A stretch of DNA of 29,964 bases from JBECKX01 sp964468475. GTDB taxonomy: Bacteria; Zixibacteria; MSB-5A5; CAIYYT01. The stretch lies in assembly GCA_964468475.1 (NCBI GenBank), contig CAYXUL010000039.1:1-29964 (forward strand), written 5' to 3'. This document shows, piece after piece, positions 13,768 to 22,477 of this stretch (the first letter of the stretch is position 1; each line of letters starts with the position of its first letter). The position numbers and the translations under genes are program-made. Under the pieces are notes generated by a model. That model worked only from the letters and a program-made list of their open reading frames with translations. It was not told where the DNA came from and searched no databases.

Positions 13768-14590
13768 GCGCCGCACCATTTTCGTACGCCTCATGATTGC
13801 ATTACCCGTGATGCTTATCGCGATTTTTCTGGGCGCACGAGCTACCCTGAGACCCAGCAATGCGGAGGCAATGCCCACAGACAGCCTCTATCGCGAAGTG
13901 ACCAATGATTCCTTCGGGCCGGGCGAATACTTGCGTTTTTCGGTCGGCTACGGTTTCCTCACCGCCGGGCAGGCTACGCTTGAGGTTCAGGATACCAACA
14001 GCCATAACGATCATCTTTGTTACCGGATATATTCGGAAACGAAATCTAACAGCTTTTTCGATGGCTTCTATAAAGTGCGCGATACGGTTGTCAGCCAGAT
14101 AGATGTCGACGGCATCTTCTCGCGCTACTTTCGCAAAGCGATAAATGAGGGCTCCTTTCATTCAGTACGTGAAATAGAGTTCCAGCCAGATCTCGGACAG
14201 GCAATATCTCGTAAGGATACCGACGAGATCGACACGGTGGATATCGGCTCCTTTGCCCAGGATGTTCTTTCGGCGATGTACTATGTCAGAACCCAGCCGC
14301 TCAAGATCGGCGAAGTCATTAAGGTAAACAGCGTCGACAGGAACAAAGCGCACGAACTAAGTGTTCGCGTCCTCAAGAAAGAAACCGTGGAAGTTCCTGC
14401 GGGGCAATTCGACTGTATTGTCGTAGAACCATTACTTACCGAAGCGGGGATTTTCAAGCAGGAGGGCGAGATCAAGGTCTGGCTGACCGATGATCGCCTG
14501 AAAATGCCCGTGCTCATGAAGAGCAAGGTCCTGGTGGGTTCGATACATGCTGAACTGGAGGAATTCCGACTCGGGGATCTGAATTGGTAG
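13712..14590 (+). CDS. DUF3108-domain secreted or membrane-anchored protein
   Basis: About 292 residues. A basic N-terminus (ERLRSRCRRSFGGSKISKRR) leads into one hydrophobic segment (LMIALPVMLIAIFLGA), a signal peptide or anchor. The rest looks like DUF3108: GEYLRFSVGYGFLTAGQATL, YRIYSETKS, then VPAGQFDCIVVEP and VWLTDDRLKMPVLMKSK, a beta-rich domain in the envelope with unknown function. I choose ATG 13712, with AAGGAA in front and a normal charged leader, though it overlaps the ywlE end by 56 nt; ATG 13793 avoids overlap but has no ribosome site and loses the charges. The next gene begins one base after the stop, so they are probably co-translated. Confidence 0.8.
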   Translation: MERLRSRCRRSFGGSKISKRRTIFVRLMIALPVMLIAIFLGARATLRPSNAEAMPTDSLYREVTNDSFGPGEYLRFSVGYGFLTAGQATLEVQDTNSHNDHLCYRIYSETKSNSFFDGFYKVRDTVVSQIDVDGIFSRYFRKAINEGSFHSVREIEFQPDLGQAISRKDTDEIDTVDIGSFAQDVLSAMYYVRTQPLKIGEVIKVNSVDRNKAHELSVRVLKKETVEVPAGQFDCIVVEPLLTEAGIFKQEGEIKVWLTDDRLKMPVLMKSKVLVGSIHAELEEFRLGDLNW

Positions 14591-14591
14591 C

Positions 14592-15524
14592 ATGGATCAA
14601 ATAGACCTCAGCAAAATCAAAGTCAGATCAATCAAGGGGCGGCACTCTAAGGTCGACACGGCACAATTCGAATCATCGATCGCGAGTAAGGGTGTGGCAG
14701 CCTTTGTTGATTCTCTCCCTGACATCCTCAAGGGCTCCGACTTCAAGTCGCTTGTTGACTCCATTCTGAATGCTAACCAACAGCACAAGCCGGTTCTGTG
14801 GATGTCTGGCGCACATGTAATCAAAGTCGGTTTGGCGCCAACTCTGTGCGAAATCATGAACCGTGGCTTCTGCCAGATGATCTCCACCAACAATGCGGGA
14901 GTGATTCACGATCTGGAGCTGGCGTTTTTTGGTCAGACCTCCGAGGATGTCGAAGCCGCCTTGCAGCAAGGCGAATTTGGCATGACCGCCGAAACCGGCA
15001 AACTCTATGAAGGTGTAATCGCCACCGCTCGCGAACAAAAGTGCGGCCTGGGAGAGGCTGTCGGAATATTCATCAATGCTGAAAAGGCGCCCAATGCCGA
15101 GCGTTCGATCTTTGCGACCGCGCAGAGGCTGGGAATCGCCGCCACCGTGCATGTGGCTATCGGAACAGATATCGTCAATGCCCATCCCGGCTATGATGGG
15201 GCAGTCGTAGGGGAGGCTTCGCAAACTGACTTCAAAATCCATTGCGCTCAGGTGGCAAAAATCGGTGGTGGTGGTGTCGCGCTGAATTTCGGCTCCGCCG
15301 TGATTATGCCGGAAGTCTTTCTTAAAGCGATAGCGATAGCGCGTAACCTTGATCCGGATTTTTCCAAATTCACCGCTGCCAACTTCGATATGATCGGCCT
15401 CTATCGGCCACGCAACAATTTCGTCGCCCGGCCCAGGCTCCTGGGTGCGCAGACATTTGATTTTGCCGGTCATCATGAGATAATGCTGCCGCTGCTGTGG
15501 GCGGCTGTCAAGGATCACTCGTAA
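14592..15524 (+). CDS. Deoxyhypusine-synthase-like protein
   Basis: 310 residues. MSGAHVIKVGLAPTLCEIMNR (71-91), STNNAGVIHDLELAFFGQTS (98-117), GGGGVALNF (225-233) and the C-terminal HHEIMLPLL match the NAD-binding deoxyhypusine synthase fold in order. Bacteria lack eIF5A, so a spermidine-type aminobutyl transfer to another acceptor, as in homospermidine synthases that arose from this family, is one option. The segment that in eukaryotic enzymes reads SWGK, with the catalytic lysine, here appears as FVARPR (277-282), without lysine. Start ATG follows the DUF3108 stop by one base; ftcD follows after 37 bp. Function is unknown to me; the fold call is good. Confidence 0.82.
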   Translation: MDQIDLSKIKVRSIKGRHSKVDTAQFESSIASKGVAAFVDSLPDILKGSDFKSLVDSILNANQQHKPVLWMSGAHVIKVGLAPTLCEIMNRGFCQMISTNNAGVIHDLELAFFGQTSEDVEAALQQGEFGMTAETGKLYEGVIATAREQKCGLGEAVGIFINAEKAPNAERSIFATAQRLGIAATVHVAIGTDIVNAHPGYDGAVVGEASQTDFKIHCAQVAKIGGGGVALNFGSAVIMPEVFLKAIAIARNLDPDFSKFTAANFDMIGLYRPRNNFVARPRLLGAQTFDFAGHHEIMLPLLWAAVKDHS

Positions 15525-15561
15525 CCTTCTGCCATTCTTGCTGACTTACGGGAGGTAACTT

Positions 15562-17103
15562 ATGCCGAAAATAGTGGAAGCCGTTCCCAATTTCTCCGAG
15601 GGGCGTCGTCCTGAAATAATCAAGCAAATTACCGACACGATCACCTCAATCTCCGGCGTGGTTCTGCTTGACTCCGAGATGGATAAAGACCATAACCGCG
15701 CTGTAGTGACAATCGCCGGAGAGCCGCAGGCGGTGAAGAAGGGCTTGTTCCTGGGCATTAAGAAGGCCGCCGAACTGATCGATTTGCGCGTGCACAAAGG
15801 CGAGCACCCGCGCATGGGCGCCACCGACGTCTGCCCCTTTGTTCCCATACAGGATATGAGCACCGCTGAGGCGATTGAACTGGCAAAGCAATTGGGCGAG
15901 CAGGTCGCCTCGGAACTGGAAATTCCAGTCTATCTGTATGAAGATGCCGCCCAACGCCCGGAGCGGAGGAGCCTGCCGAATATCCGCAACAAGTGGGGGC
16001 AGTATGAGGGCATCAAGGAGAAGATCGCGACCGAGGATGCGCTGATCCCCGACTTTGGCCCGCGAAAGTTGCACGATAGAGCCGGCGCCGTCGCCATTGG
16101 TGTACGGCTGCCCTTAATTGCTTTTAATGCCTATCTCGGTACCAACAATATCAATGTGGCCAAACGCATCGCCAAAGATGTTCGCTCTAACAGCGGTGGC
16201 TTCCAGTTCTGCCGCGCCCTCGGTTTTGCCATCGAAGAGCGTGGCTGCGTGCAGGTATCGATGAATATGATCAACTACCTGCAAACGCCGCTCTATCGGG
16301 TACTAGAGACGATCAAATCGGAAGCGGCCCGCTGGGGCACGCAGGTCACCTCTACAGAGATCGTGGGGCTGGTGCCAAACGACGCGCTGATATTCTCTGC
16401 GCGCTGGTATCTCCAACTCGAGGGCTTCCACAAGGAGCAGGTTCTCGAAGAACGCCTTCGTGGTGCCCTGGAACAGCAGAGCGAACGAGGAGGTCTAAAA
16501 TCATTTGTAGACAGCGTCGCCGCCTCGACTCCCGCTCCCGGGGGCGGTTCGGTTTCCGCTGCTGCAGGCTCTCTGGCTGGGGCGCTCTCAGCGATGGTGT
16601 GTCACCTTACTATGGGAAAGAAAAAGTATGCGGATGTCGCCGAACGAGTGTCCGAAATCCTGAGAGAGAGTGATGCTCTTCGCGATGAACTCGATGATCT
16701 GGTAGCGCGCGATGCCGCTGCCTTCGATGATGTTATGGCTGCCATGAAAATGCCGAAGGGAGAGGAGGCTCTCAATCAGGCACGTCACGAGGCGATGCAG
16801 AAAGCCACCGTCAAAGCGACTGAAATTCCGCTAACCGTGATGAAAAAATCCCTGCGCGCGCTGGAGTTGGCGCTGGAGATCGCGAAGATTGGTAATGTCA
16901 ACTCAGTCAGCGATGCCGGAGTCGGCGCGCTCATGGCACACGCCGGTGTGCAGGGTGCCGGCTATAATGTCATGATAAACCTCTCCGGTATAGAGGAGAA
17001 GGCTACTGCAGAACGAATTAAAGCCGAGGCTGATGAGACTCTCGCCAAAGCGGAAGAATTGGCGAAACAGGCGCGCCAAATTGTTGTTGAGAAAATAGGA
17101 TGA
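15562..17103 (+). CDS. ftcD: Bifunctional glutamate formimidoyltransferase / formimidoyl-THF cyclodeaminase
   Basis: 513 residues, both domains as in the animal enzyme. The transferase part (1 to about 300) starts IVEAVPNFSEGRRPEII and has KGEHPRMGATDVCPF with His82, the known catalytic histidine. The cyclodeaminase part (from about 312) starts FVDSVAASTPAPGGGSVSA and is helical, ending VMINLSGIEE and a coiled tail. It moves the formimino group from formiminoglutamate, a histidine breakdown product, to tetrahydrofolate and deaminates it to methenyl-THF. No hutH, hutU or hutI gene lies here, so it is an orphan. GGGAGGT lies 6 nt before the ATG. The stop overlaps the next start by 4 nt. Confidence 0.95.
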   Translation: MPKIVEAVPNFSEGRRPEIIKQITDTITSISGVVLLDSEMDKDHNRAVVTIAGEPQAVKKGLFLGIKKAAELIDLRVHKGEHPRMGATDVCPFVPIQDMSTAEAIELAKQLGEQVASELEIPVYLYEDAAQRPERRSLPNIRNKWGQYEGIKEKIATEDALIPDFGPRKLHDRAGAVAIGVRLPLIAFNAYLGTNNINVAKRIAKDVRSNSGGFQFCRALGFAIEERGCVQVSMNMINYLQTPLYRVLETIKSEAARWGTQVTSTEIVGLVPNDALIFSARWYLQLEGFHKEQVLEERLRGALEQQSERGGLKSFVDSVAASTPAPGGGSVSAAAGSLAGALSAMVCHLTMGKKKYADVAERVSEILRESDALRDELDDLVARDAAAFDDVMAAMKMPKGEEALNQARHEAMQKATVKATEIPLTVMKKSLRALELALEIAKIGNVNSVSDAGVGALMAHAGVQGAGYNVMINLSGIEEKATAERIKAEADETLAKAEELAKQARQIVVEKIG

Positions 17104-17945
17104 CCACAGGATATATCGACCTTCATTGTCACACCCACTTTTCCGACGGACAATTGAGTCCGGAGGAAACCGTAGCTCTTGCCCGCGAACGCGGTCTGGT
17201 TGCGCTGTCAATCACCGACCACGATTCTTTCGATGCCATAGACCCGGCCATGCAGGCCGCCGGGGATCTCGAATTTATTTCCGGCATTGAACTGTCGTGC
17301 AATTACAAGGAATATGACATTCATGTGCTCGCGTACTTTGTCGATCATAAGTACCCGCCACTCGCCGAGAAGGTCAAATTCTATCAGGATGAACGCTTGA
17401 AACGGGGAATCAAAATCGTCGAGAGATTGAATGAGCTGGGCCTCGACCTACGGCTGGATACGGTCAAGCGCATTGCCGGTGAGGGTGCTATTGGCCGGGT
17501 ACATGTCGCTGACGCCATGGTCAATGAGGAGCTGGTCCATACTTTTGACGAGGCCTTCAGCCGCTACCTCGGCTATCATGCGCCGGCTTACGTTCCGAAG
17601 ACTCATTTTGACCCGGAGGCGGCGATTAATCTGGTGCATAACGCCGGTGGAATCGCCGTGATGGCACATCCCGGGACTGTCCGTCAGGACAACCTTATCG
17701 AGGATCTAAAAGATATGGGCATGGATGGAATAGAAGTGTATCATAGTAAACATACATCGGGACAGACGCGTCATTACAAACGGATCGCTGATAAGCTGCA
17801 CCTGCTAATCACGGGCGGCTCCGACTGGCATGGCCGCAACGATCCTAAAGCTGAACTAGGTAGTCAGAGGGTACCGTATGCAGTATTGCAAATGATGAAG
17901 GATTACATTGCGACAAGAACATCTCGTGAAAAGGAGTTAAAGTGA
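17100..17945 (+). CDS. PHP-domain phosphoesterase (YciV/RNase AM type)
   Basis: 281 residues. Metal-binding motifs of the PHP family are all present: HCHTHFSDG near the start, SITDHDSFD, ISGIELS, AVMAHPG and GGSDWHG. Length and an inserted helical part (GRVHVADAMVNEELVHTFDEAF) match the YciV family, which acts on 3',5'-nucleoside bisphosphates and trims 5' ends of RNA. The exact substrate is not shown by the sequence. The ATGA overlap with ftcD and the GTGA overlap with the following protease gene show a single operon. Cytosolic. Confidence 0.9.
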   Translation: MTTGYIDLHCHTHFSDGQLSPEETVALARERGLVALSITDHDSFDAIDPAMQAAGDLEFISGIELSCNYKEYDIHVLAYFVDHKYPPLAEKVKFYQDERLKRGIKIVERLNELGLDLRLDTVKRIAGEGAIGRVHVADAMVNEELVHTFDEAFSRYLGYHAPAYVPKTHFDPEAAINLVHNAGGIAVMAHPGTVRQDNLIEDLKDMGMDGIEVYHSKHTSGQTRHYKRIADKLHLLITGGSDWHGRNDPKAELGSQRVPYAVLQMMKDYIATRTSREKELK

Positions 17946-19801
17946 GACTCTCACGTGCCGTAGTGCCACTTATCATTTTGATTGCTCTCTACACCTCTGC
18001 AGTTGCCCTCGATGGCCAACACGCTGCCGGTCCCAATACTTTTCAACAACTCTATGATCACTACAAGTCGATCGCCTCGAGTATGGGGGAGGAACTGGCG
18101 TTTCCTCCCATGCCGGAAGGGAAATGCGGTTTTCCCGCAGTTCTCCAGTTGAGGGAACTGCGTCAGCGCTACGGCAAAATCGCCGGAATCGATGAAGCTC
18201 TCTCCCGACCTCCCGACAGCGGGTATCCGGAAACGTTTGATTCCCCCGGCGGCCACTTCAAAATTCACTACACCACTGAAGCCGGCAACAGAAATGCCGT
18301 TGACCCCAGCTACGGCGATCACAACTCGAACGGCGTGCCCGACTACGTCGAAATCACCGCCACCATCTGCGATTCCGTATGGGACCACCACATTAACAAG
18401 TTAGGTTATATAGAACCCAAAAGCGACGGCACTCTGGGTGGCGACTCTCGCTACGACGTCTATATTCTTGATCTCCCCGCGCAATACTACGGCGAGACCT
18501 TTCCCGAAGGTACTTCAGAGTTCTCGCAGTCCTCATGGCTTGAACTCGACAACCACTACGAAAATTATCAGGGCTATCACGACCGGCCTCTCGACGCCCT
18601 GCGTGTAACCATTGCCCACGAGTTTTTCCATGCTATCCACCTGACTTATGATGCGAGCGAATACCTGGCCAGTCCCTCCGACCCGACAGTCAGGCCTTAC
18701 TGGTTTGAGATGTCAGCAGTCTGGATGGAAGAGCAGACCTACGACAATATCAATGACTACTATTATTATCTCCCGTACTACCTTTACTGGGTCCACAAGT
18801 CGCCTCGCTACGTTGACCCCAATCAGCTGAGTATTTATGGCGCTTGTCTATATCCGCTGTATCTCTCCCAGAAGTACGGTCCTGATATTGTTCGCATCGC
18901 CTGGGAGAAATGCGGTGAAGTGCACTTCGAAAACTTCTTCATCCGCGCGATTCAGGATGCTATCTCCGAGGTGAGTAACGGCCAGGACACCTTTGCAGAA
19001 GATTGGGCGGAATACACGCAGTGGCTCTATTTCACCGGCTCACGCGCTCGCCCCGGCTACGGATTTGAGGAGGCCGCGAATTATTCTGAGATTCCGCTAA
19101 CTGCGGGCTCGGTGGCGCGACCCTACATCCACATTTGGAATCAATACCCGGTCTCAGCAGCGGAAAGCCGCGATAACAGCTACCCGCCCTCGGAGTTGGG
19201 GGCTAACTATCACGATTTTCGTACCGCGAGCCTCGATTCCACCTTTGGCATGCAGTTTCAGGGCGCCATCAGTTCCAATACTCCGATCGATTGGCGCATC
19301 TCGATAGTTGGGTTCGACAGATTCAACCCGAACGCACCCATGTGGCACAGCGGCACTCTCTATCGCAACCTCGACCCGATAAACGTGACCGATCTCGCCG
19401 GTATTACAGATCTTCTGGTTGTGCCCACCGTTGCCAATCCGGAGGCACAGTATCTCAATCAGGGCAGCTTCGCCTATCAGTTCATTGTCGCCGATTCGTC
19501 GATCCAGGTGCTATCCGATGACGTCGCCTATGGTCCGAGCAAGTTTCACCTTGCGAACGCGGACGTTACTCCGTTTCGCGTCTTTATTCGGCTTCGTGAA
19601 TCGCAGAAAGTGGAAATCGCTTTCTTCAGCGTCTCGGGCGAGGAAGTCTACTCGAAACCGTATGATGTAGTCGCCGGCGAGCAGCGCGCTCTCGAATGGA
19701 ATGGCCGCAATAACGACGGCAAGGAAGTCGCCTCCGGAGTCTATATCCTTCAGGTGCGCTACGGCGATACTGTCGAACACCACAAGATACTGGTACTCTG
19801 A
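17942..19801 (+). CDS. Secreted HExxH metalloprotease-like protein with FlgD-like C-terminus
   Basis: 619 residues. A signal peptide (about 1-22, ending SAVA) is followed by a propeptide-like helical part and a catalytic domain with AHEFFHAIHL (H226, E227, H230). WFEMSAVWMEE (255-264) follows 25 residues later and could give the third, glutamate, zinc ligand as in gluzincins. This layout resembles the MXAN_6640-type putative metalloproteases. The last 80 residues (FFSVSGEEVYSK, LEWNGRNNDGKEVASGVYIL, HHKILVL) are a FlgD-Ig or type-IX-sorting-like domain. The start is GTG with AAGGAG 5 nt upstream, overlapping the PHP stop by 4 nt. Extracellular or surface-bound; substrate unknown. Confidence 0.87.
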   Translation: MRLSRAVVPLIILIALYTSAVALDGQHAAGPNTFQQLYDHYKSIASSMGEELAFPPMPEGKCGFPAVLQLRELRQRYGKIAGIDEALSRPPDSGYPETFDSPGGHFKIHYTTEAGNRNAVDPSYGDHNSNGVPDYVEITATICDSVWDHHINKLGYIEPKSDGTLGGDSRYDVYILDLPAQYYGETFPEGTSEFSQSSWLELDNHYENYQGYHDRPLDALRVTIAHEFFHAIHLTYDASEYLASPSDPTVRPYWFEMSAVWMEEQTYDNINDYYYYLPYYLYWVHKSPRYVDPNQLSIYGACLYPLYLSQKYGPDIVRIAWEKCGEVHFENFFIRAIQDAISEVSNGQDTFAEDWAEYTQWLYFTGSRARPGYGFEEAANYSEIPLTAGSVARPYIHIWNQYPVSAAESRDNSYPPSELGANYHDFRTASLDSTFGMQFQGAISSNTPIDWRISIVGFDRFNPNAPMWHSGTLYRNLDPINVTDLAGITDLLVVPTVANPEAQYLNQGSFAYQFIVADSSIQVLSDDVAYGPSKFHLANADVTPFRVFIRLRESQKVEIAFFSVSGEEVYSKPYDVVAGEQRALEWNGRNNDGKEVASGVYILQVRYGDTVEHHKILVL

Positions 19802-19858
19802 TGATTCTATCAACCGCTGATTCAGCGCCGGATCTGCTCACGACCCGATAGCAAGCTC

Positions 19859-20380
19859 ATGAATCCACGCCTCATTGCTGCGGTCGGAGTGCTCTCGGCT
19901 TTGGCTTATGTTGGCTCTTTCCTGCTGATGGCGATTCCAAACGTCACACTCTCCATCATGCTGGTATTTTTCGCCGGCTATTATCTGGGAGATAAGGGCG
20001 GACTTCTCGTAGGAATAATCAGCTCTCTGCTGATTTCCCTGCTGAATCCTTACGGCATCGTGCAATTGCCGATATTGCTGACACAGGTAATATCGTATGC
20101 TGTGATCGGCCTTGTTGGTGGACTTGTTGCCCCGCTGCTTGACCGGGATACGAACGCGGTTTATTTCATCTGGCTTGGCGTGCTCGGAGTCATCACCGCA
20201 GTTATTTACCAGCTTCCCGTCTCAGTTGTTGATGCGTTCGTATTCGGTCCCTTTTGGGCGCGACTCGCAGCCTCTGCAGCCTTTGCAGTCGTGACAGTGC
20301 TCGGGAATCTCCTCTTCTTTGTTATTCTCTTCCCGATTCTTGCTAAACTGAAAAAAGTCGCTATTTTCCGATCCGGTTGA
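19859..20380 (+). CDS. ECF-transporter substrate-binding (S) component
   Basis: A small, almost wholly hydrophobic protein of 173 residues with about six membrane helices, in the pattern of ECF S components: VGVLSALAYVGSFLLMAIPN, then GYYLGDKGGLLVGIISSLLI, LLNPYGIVQLPILLTQVISY, VIGLVGGLVAPLL and a C-terminal FAVVTVLGNLLFFVILFP. S components bind a vitamin or metal and dock on a shared AAT energising module, which is not in the window. The ligand cannot be told from sequence. Its stop overlaps a TTG start of the outer-membrane barrel gene, so the two are likely made together. No riboswitch is seen in the 57 bp upstream. Confidence 0.78.
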   Translation: MNPRLIAAVGVLSALAYVGSFLLMAIPNVTLSIMLVFFAGYYLGDKGGLLVGIISSLLISLLNPYGIVQLPILLTQVISYAVIGLVGGLVAPLLDRDTNAVYFIWLGVLGVITAVIYQLPVSVVDAFVFGPFWARLAASAAFAVVTVLGNLLFFVILFPILAKLKKVAIFRSG

Positions 20381-22461
20381 CGCAGCAGTCTGCAACATTG
20401 TTGGAGATGATTCGCAAATCCGTAACAGGCAGAGAGTTCTTGAGGCAAAAATCACTCGCAGCAGCGATTCTATTTGCACTGGTTGCCGTAATGATTCTGC
20501 CGGCAGTGCTTTTTCCCCAGGAACCGCCTCCACAGCCTGCGGCGCCTGCTGACTCGACCGCCGTTAAGCCTGACTCATCCGCATCGAGCGATTCGGTAAA
20601 GGTCGCGCTACCCCTGTCCGGGCAAAATGAGCCTTCGGAACTGCAGGCAGATTCTATGGCCTCCCCTCAGCCTGATACTACTAGGAAGGTGGTGAAGCAC
20701 ACCCGTACCACGCCGATCACCGACTCATTGCTGACGCTCCTTTTTGACGACTGGCAGTCGCCACCTGAATTTCCCGATTTCCCCGAGGAAACCTCCTGGT
20801 GGCAGCTCGACCCATATCTCTACCGGCTCTCGGTTGGCATGTGGGGCGACCTCGAAACTTTCTACCCGCTCGGTTTGGCTCCGTCGTACCTGTCGCGCTC
20901 CGATAACCTCGTCGGCGATCAGTCATTTGCCAATCCCGTGCCGTTACCCGGTTCGGAGGAATTCATCCGCACCGACCTGGCCGATGCTTACTACTTCCTC
21001 ACCCCGGGATTAACAGGGATTTATTCACCCTTTGGTCGAGCGCTCTCGATTCGTCAACGGCGGCAGCTCTCCGAGAGTGACACCGCGCGAGCAAAAGTCT
21101 ATGTCACTCGTGGACGCGGAGCTTTCTCGAACACGACCTTCACTTTTCAGAATCACTTTGGCAAAATCGGCAACATTAATGCCGACGGGACCTTTCAGAA
21201 AACCAATGGTCTGGTTATCGGCTCGAACAGTAAGTTAAATCGCCTGCGCGTAATCGTCGAACCTGAACTCGGTACCAATCTCCACACCAGCGTGCTTTAC
21301 TCCCTTAATCGCCTGCAGGGAGGTCGCGTCTTCTTCCCGGACAATTACTTCTACAGCGGCTTCAACACCGATAATCTTGCGAATCTTTCCTTGAGCGCGT
21401 CCTACTACCCGTCCGACAATTCCAGCTACAGCGCTCAACTCAACTACAAGAATGACGATCAGAAATTCGACAACGGCAGGCTGAGAACTGCCCAACGCTT
21501 TCGCCTGCTTGAGGGCTCCGCGCAAGCGCAGCACTCGCTCGGAACGCAGGTGCTGACCCTCGGTGGGAATTTGCGTTTCCTGCACTTCCGCCACGACCCC
21601 GGTTCATCCAACACACTTTACTATAATCTCTATGGCAGCAACCTCTGGACACTCAGCGGACGGTTTCACGTCTTCGCTCACGGGGCTCTGCGTGGTTCGG
21701 AAGACCTCAAGCCCGCACTTGCTGTCAGCGGTCTCGTTAACTTCAACGTCTTCGACCGACTCAGCCTCTCCGGTGTTGTCAGCCGCAACGCGGTTGTGCC
21801 GCAACCGGAGATGCAATACCTCGATCCGATTGCTGCTTCATTTGACGGCGACACCCTGATTGACTATCGCCTCGTCGGCGACAAGGATCTTGAGGCCGGT
21901 GTGGTGGAAAGCGTGGAGGGCATTCTCGCATGGAATTCTGACAGGCTCAAGGCGCAAATCCGCGGCGGAGTCAGCCACCTCAACAATGTTGCAGCGTGGC
22001 AGGTCAATTATGACTCGCTCGCCAACGGCACATTTCAGCCAGTGCCGCTGGATCGCAATCTCTTCTTCGCCACTTTCCAATCCAGCATTTCATTAACCTC
22101 CCGCCTGCACCTCGACGCCGCCTTCGGCCGTCAGCGAGTAAAGCAGGGGGGGACCGACGATACTTACGGCCCCGAAAACACCGGCTCAGTCGTCGGCTGG
22201 TACAAGTACTTTGTGAAGAAGTATCAGGTCGACATCACCGTCGGGGCAGGGGGGCGCTTTCGCTCCGACTGCAACCCCTACTTCGTGGGTGGTGGCGACC
22301 AGGCAGTGTTCATTACTGACTCCTACCTCAGTTTTGATTTGAAAAAGTTTCACTTGTTCTTTAATTTCACCAACGTATTCGATCTATATTATACATTAAA
22401 TGGCCTGCAGCAGCCCGGCCGGTCAATGTGGTGGGGATTCAACTGGGCCTTCGAAAACTAG
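20377..22461 (+). CDS. Outer-membrane beta-barrel protein, TonB-receptor-like
   Basis: About 694 residues. A basic leader and a hydrophobic signal (SLAAAILFALVAVMILPAVL) precede a Pro/Ser/Asp-rich linker of about 70 residues. The rest is a string of amphipathic strands with turns such as YYPSDNSSYSAQLNYKND, and the end resembles TonB-dependent receptors: FFNFTNVFDLYYTLNG followed by SMWWGFNWAFEN. A clear plug domain or TonB box is not visible, so it may be a plug-less porin or a diverged receptor. It follows the ECF S component directly (TTGA overlap), which suggests import of the same small molecule across the outer membrane. ATG 20407 is an alternative start that gives a shorter leader. Confidence 0.8.
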   Translation: MTQQSATLLEMIRKSVTGREFLRQKSLAAAILFALVAVMILPAVLFPQEPPPQPAAPADSTAVKPDSSASSDSVKVALPLSGQNEPSELQADSMASPQPDTTRKVVKHTRTTPITDSLLTLLFDDWQSPPEFPDFPEETSWWQLDPYLYRLSVGMWGDLETFYPLGLAPSYLSRSDNLVGDQSFANPVPLPGSEEFIRTDLADAYYFLTPGLTGIYSPFGRALSIRQRRQLSESDTARAKVYVTRGRGAFSNTTFTFQNHFGKIGNINADGTFQKTNGLVIGSNSKLNRLRVIVEPELGTNLHTSVLYSLNRLQGGRVFFPDNYFYSGFNTDNLANLSLSASYYPSDNSSYSAQLNYKNDDQKFDNGRLRTAQRFRLLEGSAQAQHSLGTQVLTLGGNLRFLHFRHDPGSSNTLYYNLYGSNLWTLSGRFHVFAHGALRGSEDLKPALAVSGLVNFNVFDRLSLSGVVSRNAVVPQPEMQYLDPIAASFDGDTLIDYRLVGDKDLEAGVVESVEGILAWNSDRLKAQIRGGVSHLNNVAAWQVNYDSLANGTFQPVPLDRNLFFATFQSSISLTSRLHLDAAFGRQRVKQGGTDDTYGPENTGSVVGWYKYFVKKYQVDITVGAGGRFRSDCNPYFVGGGDQAVFITDSYLSFDLKKFHLFFNFTNVFDLYYTLNGLQQPGRSMWWGFNWAFEN

Positions 22462-22477
22462 AGAATAGAGTTACCCC

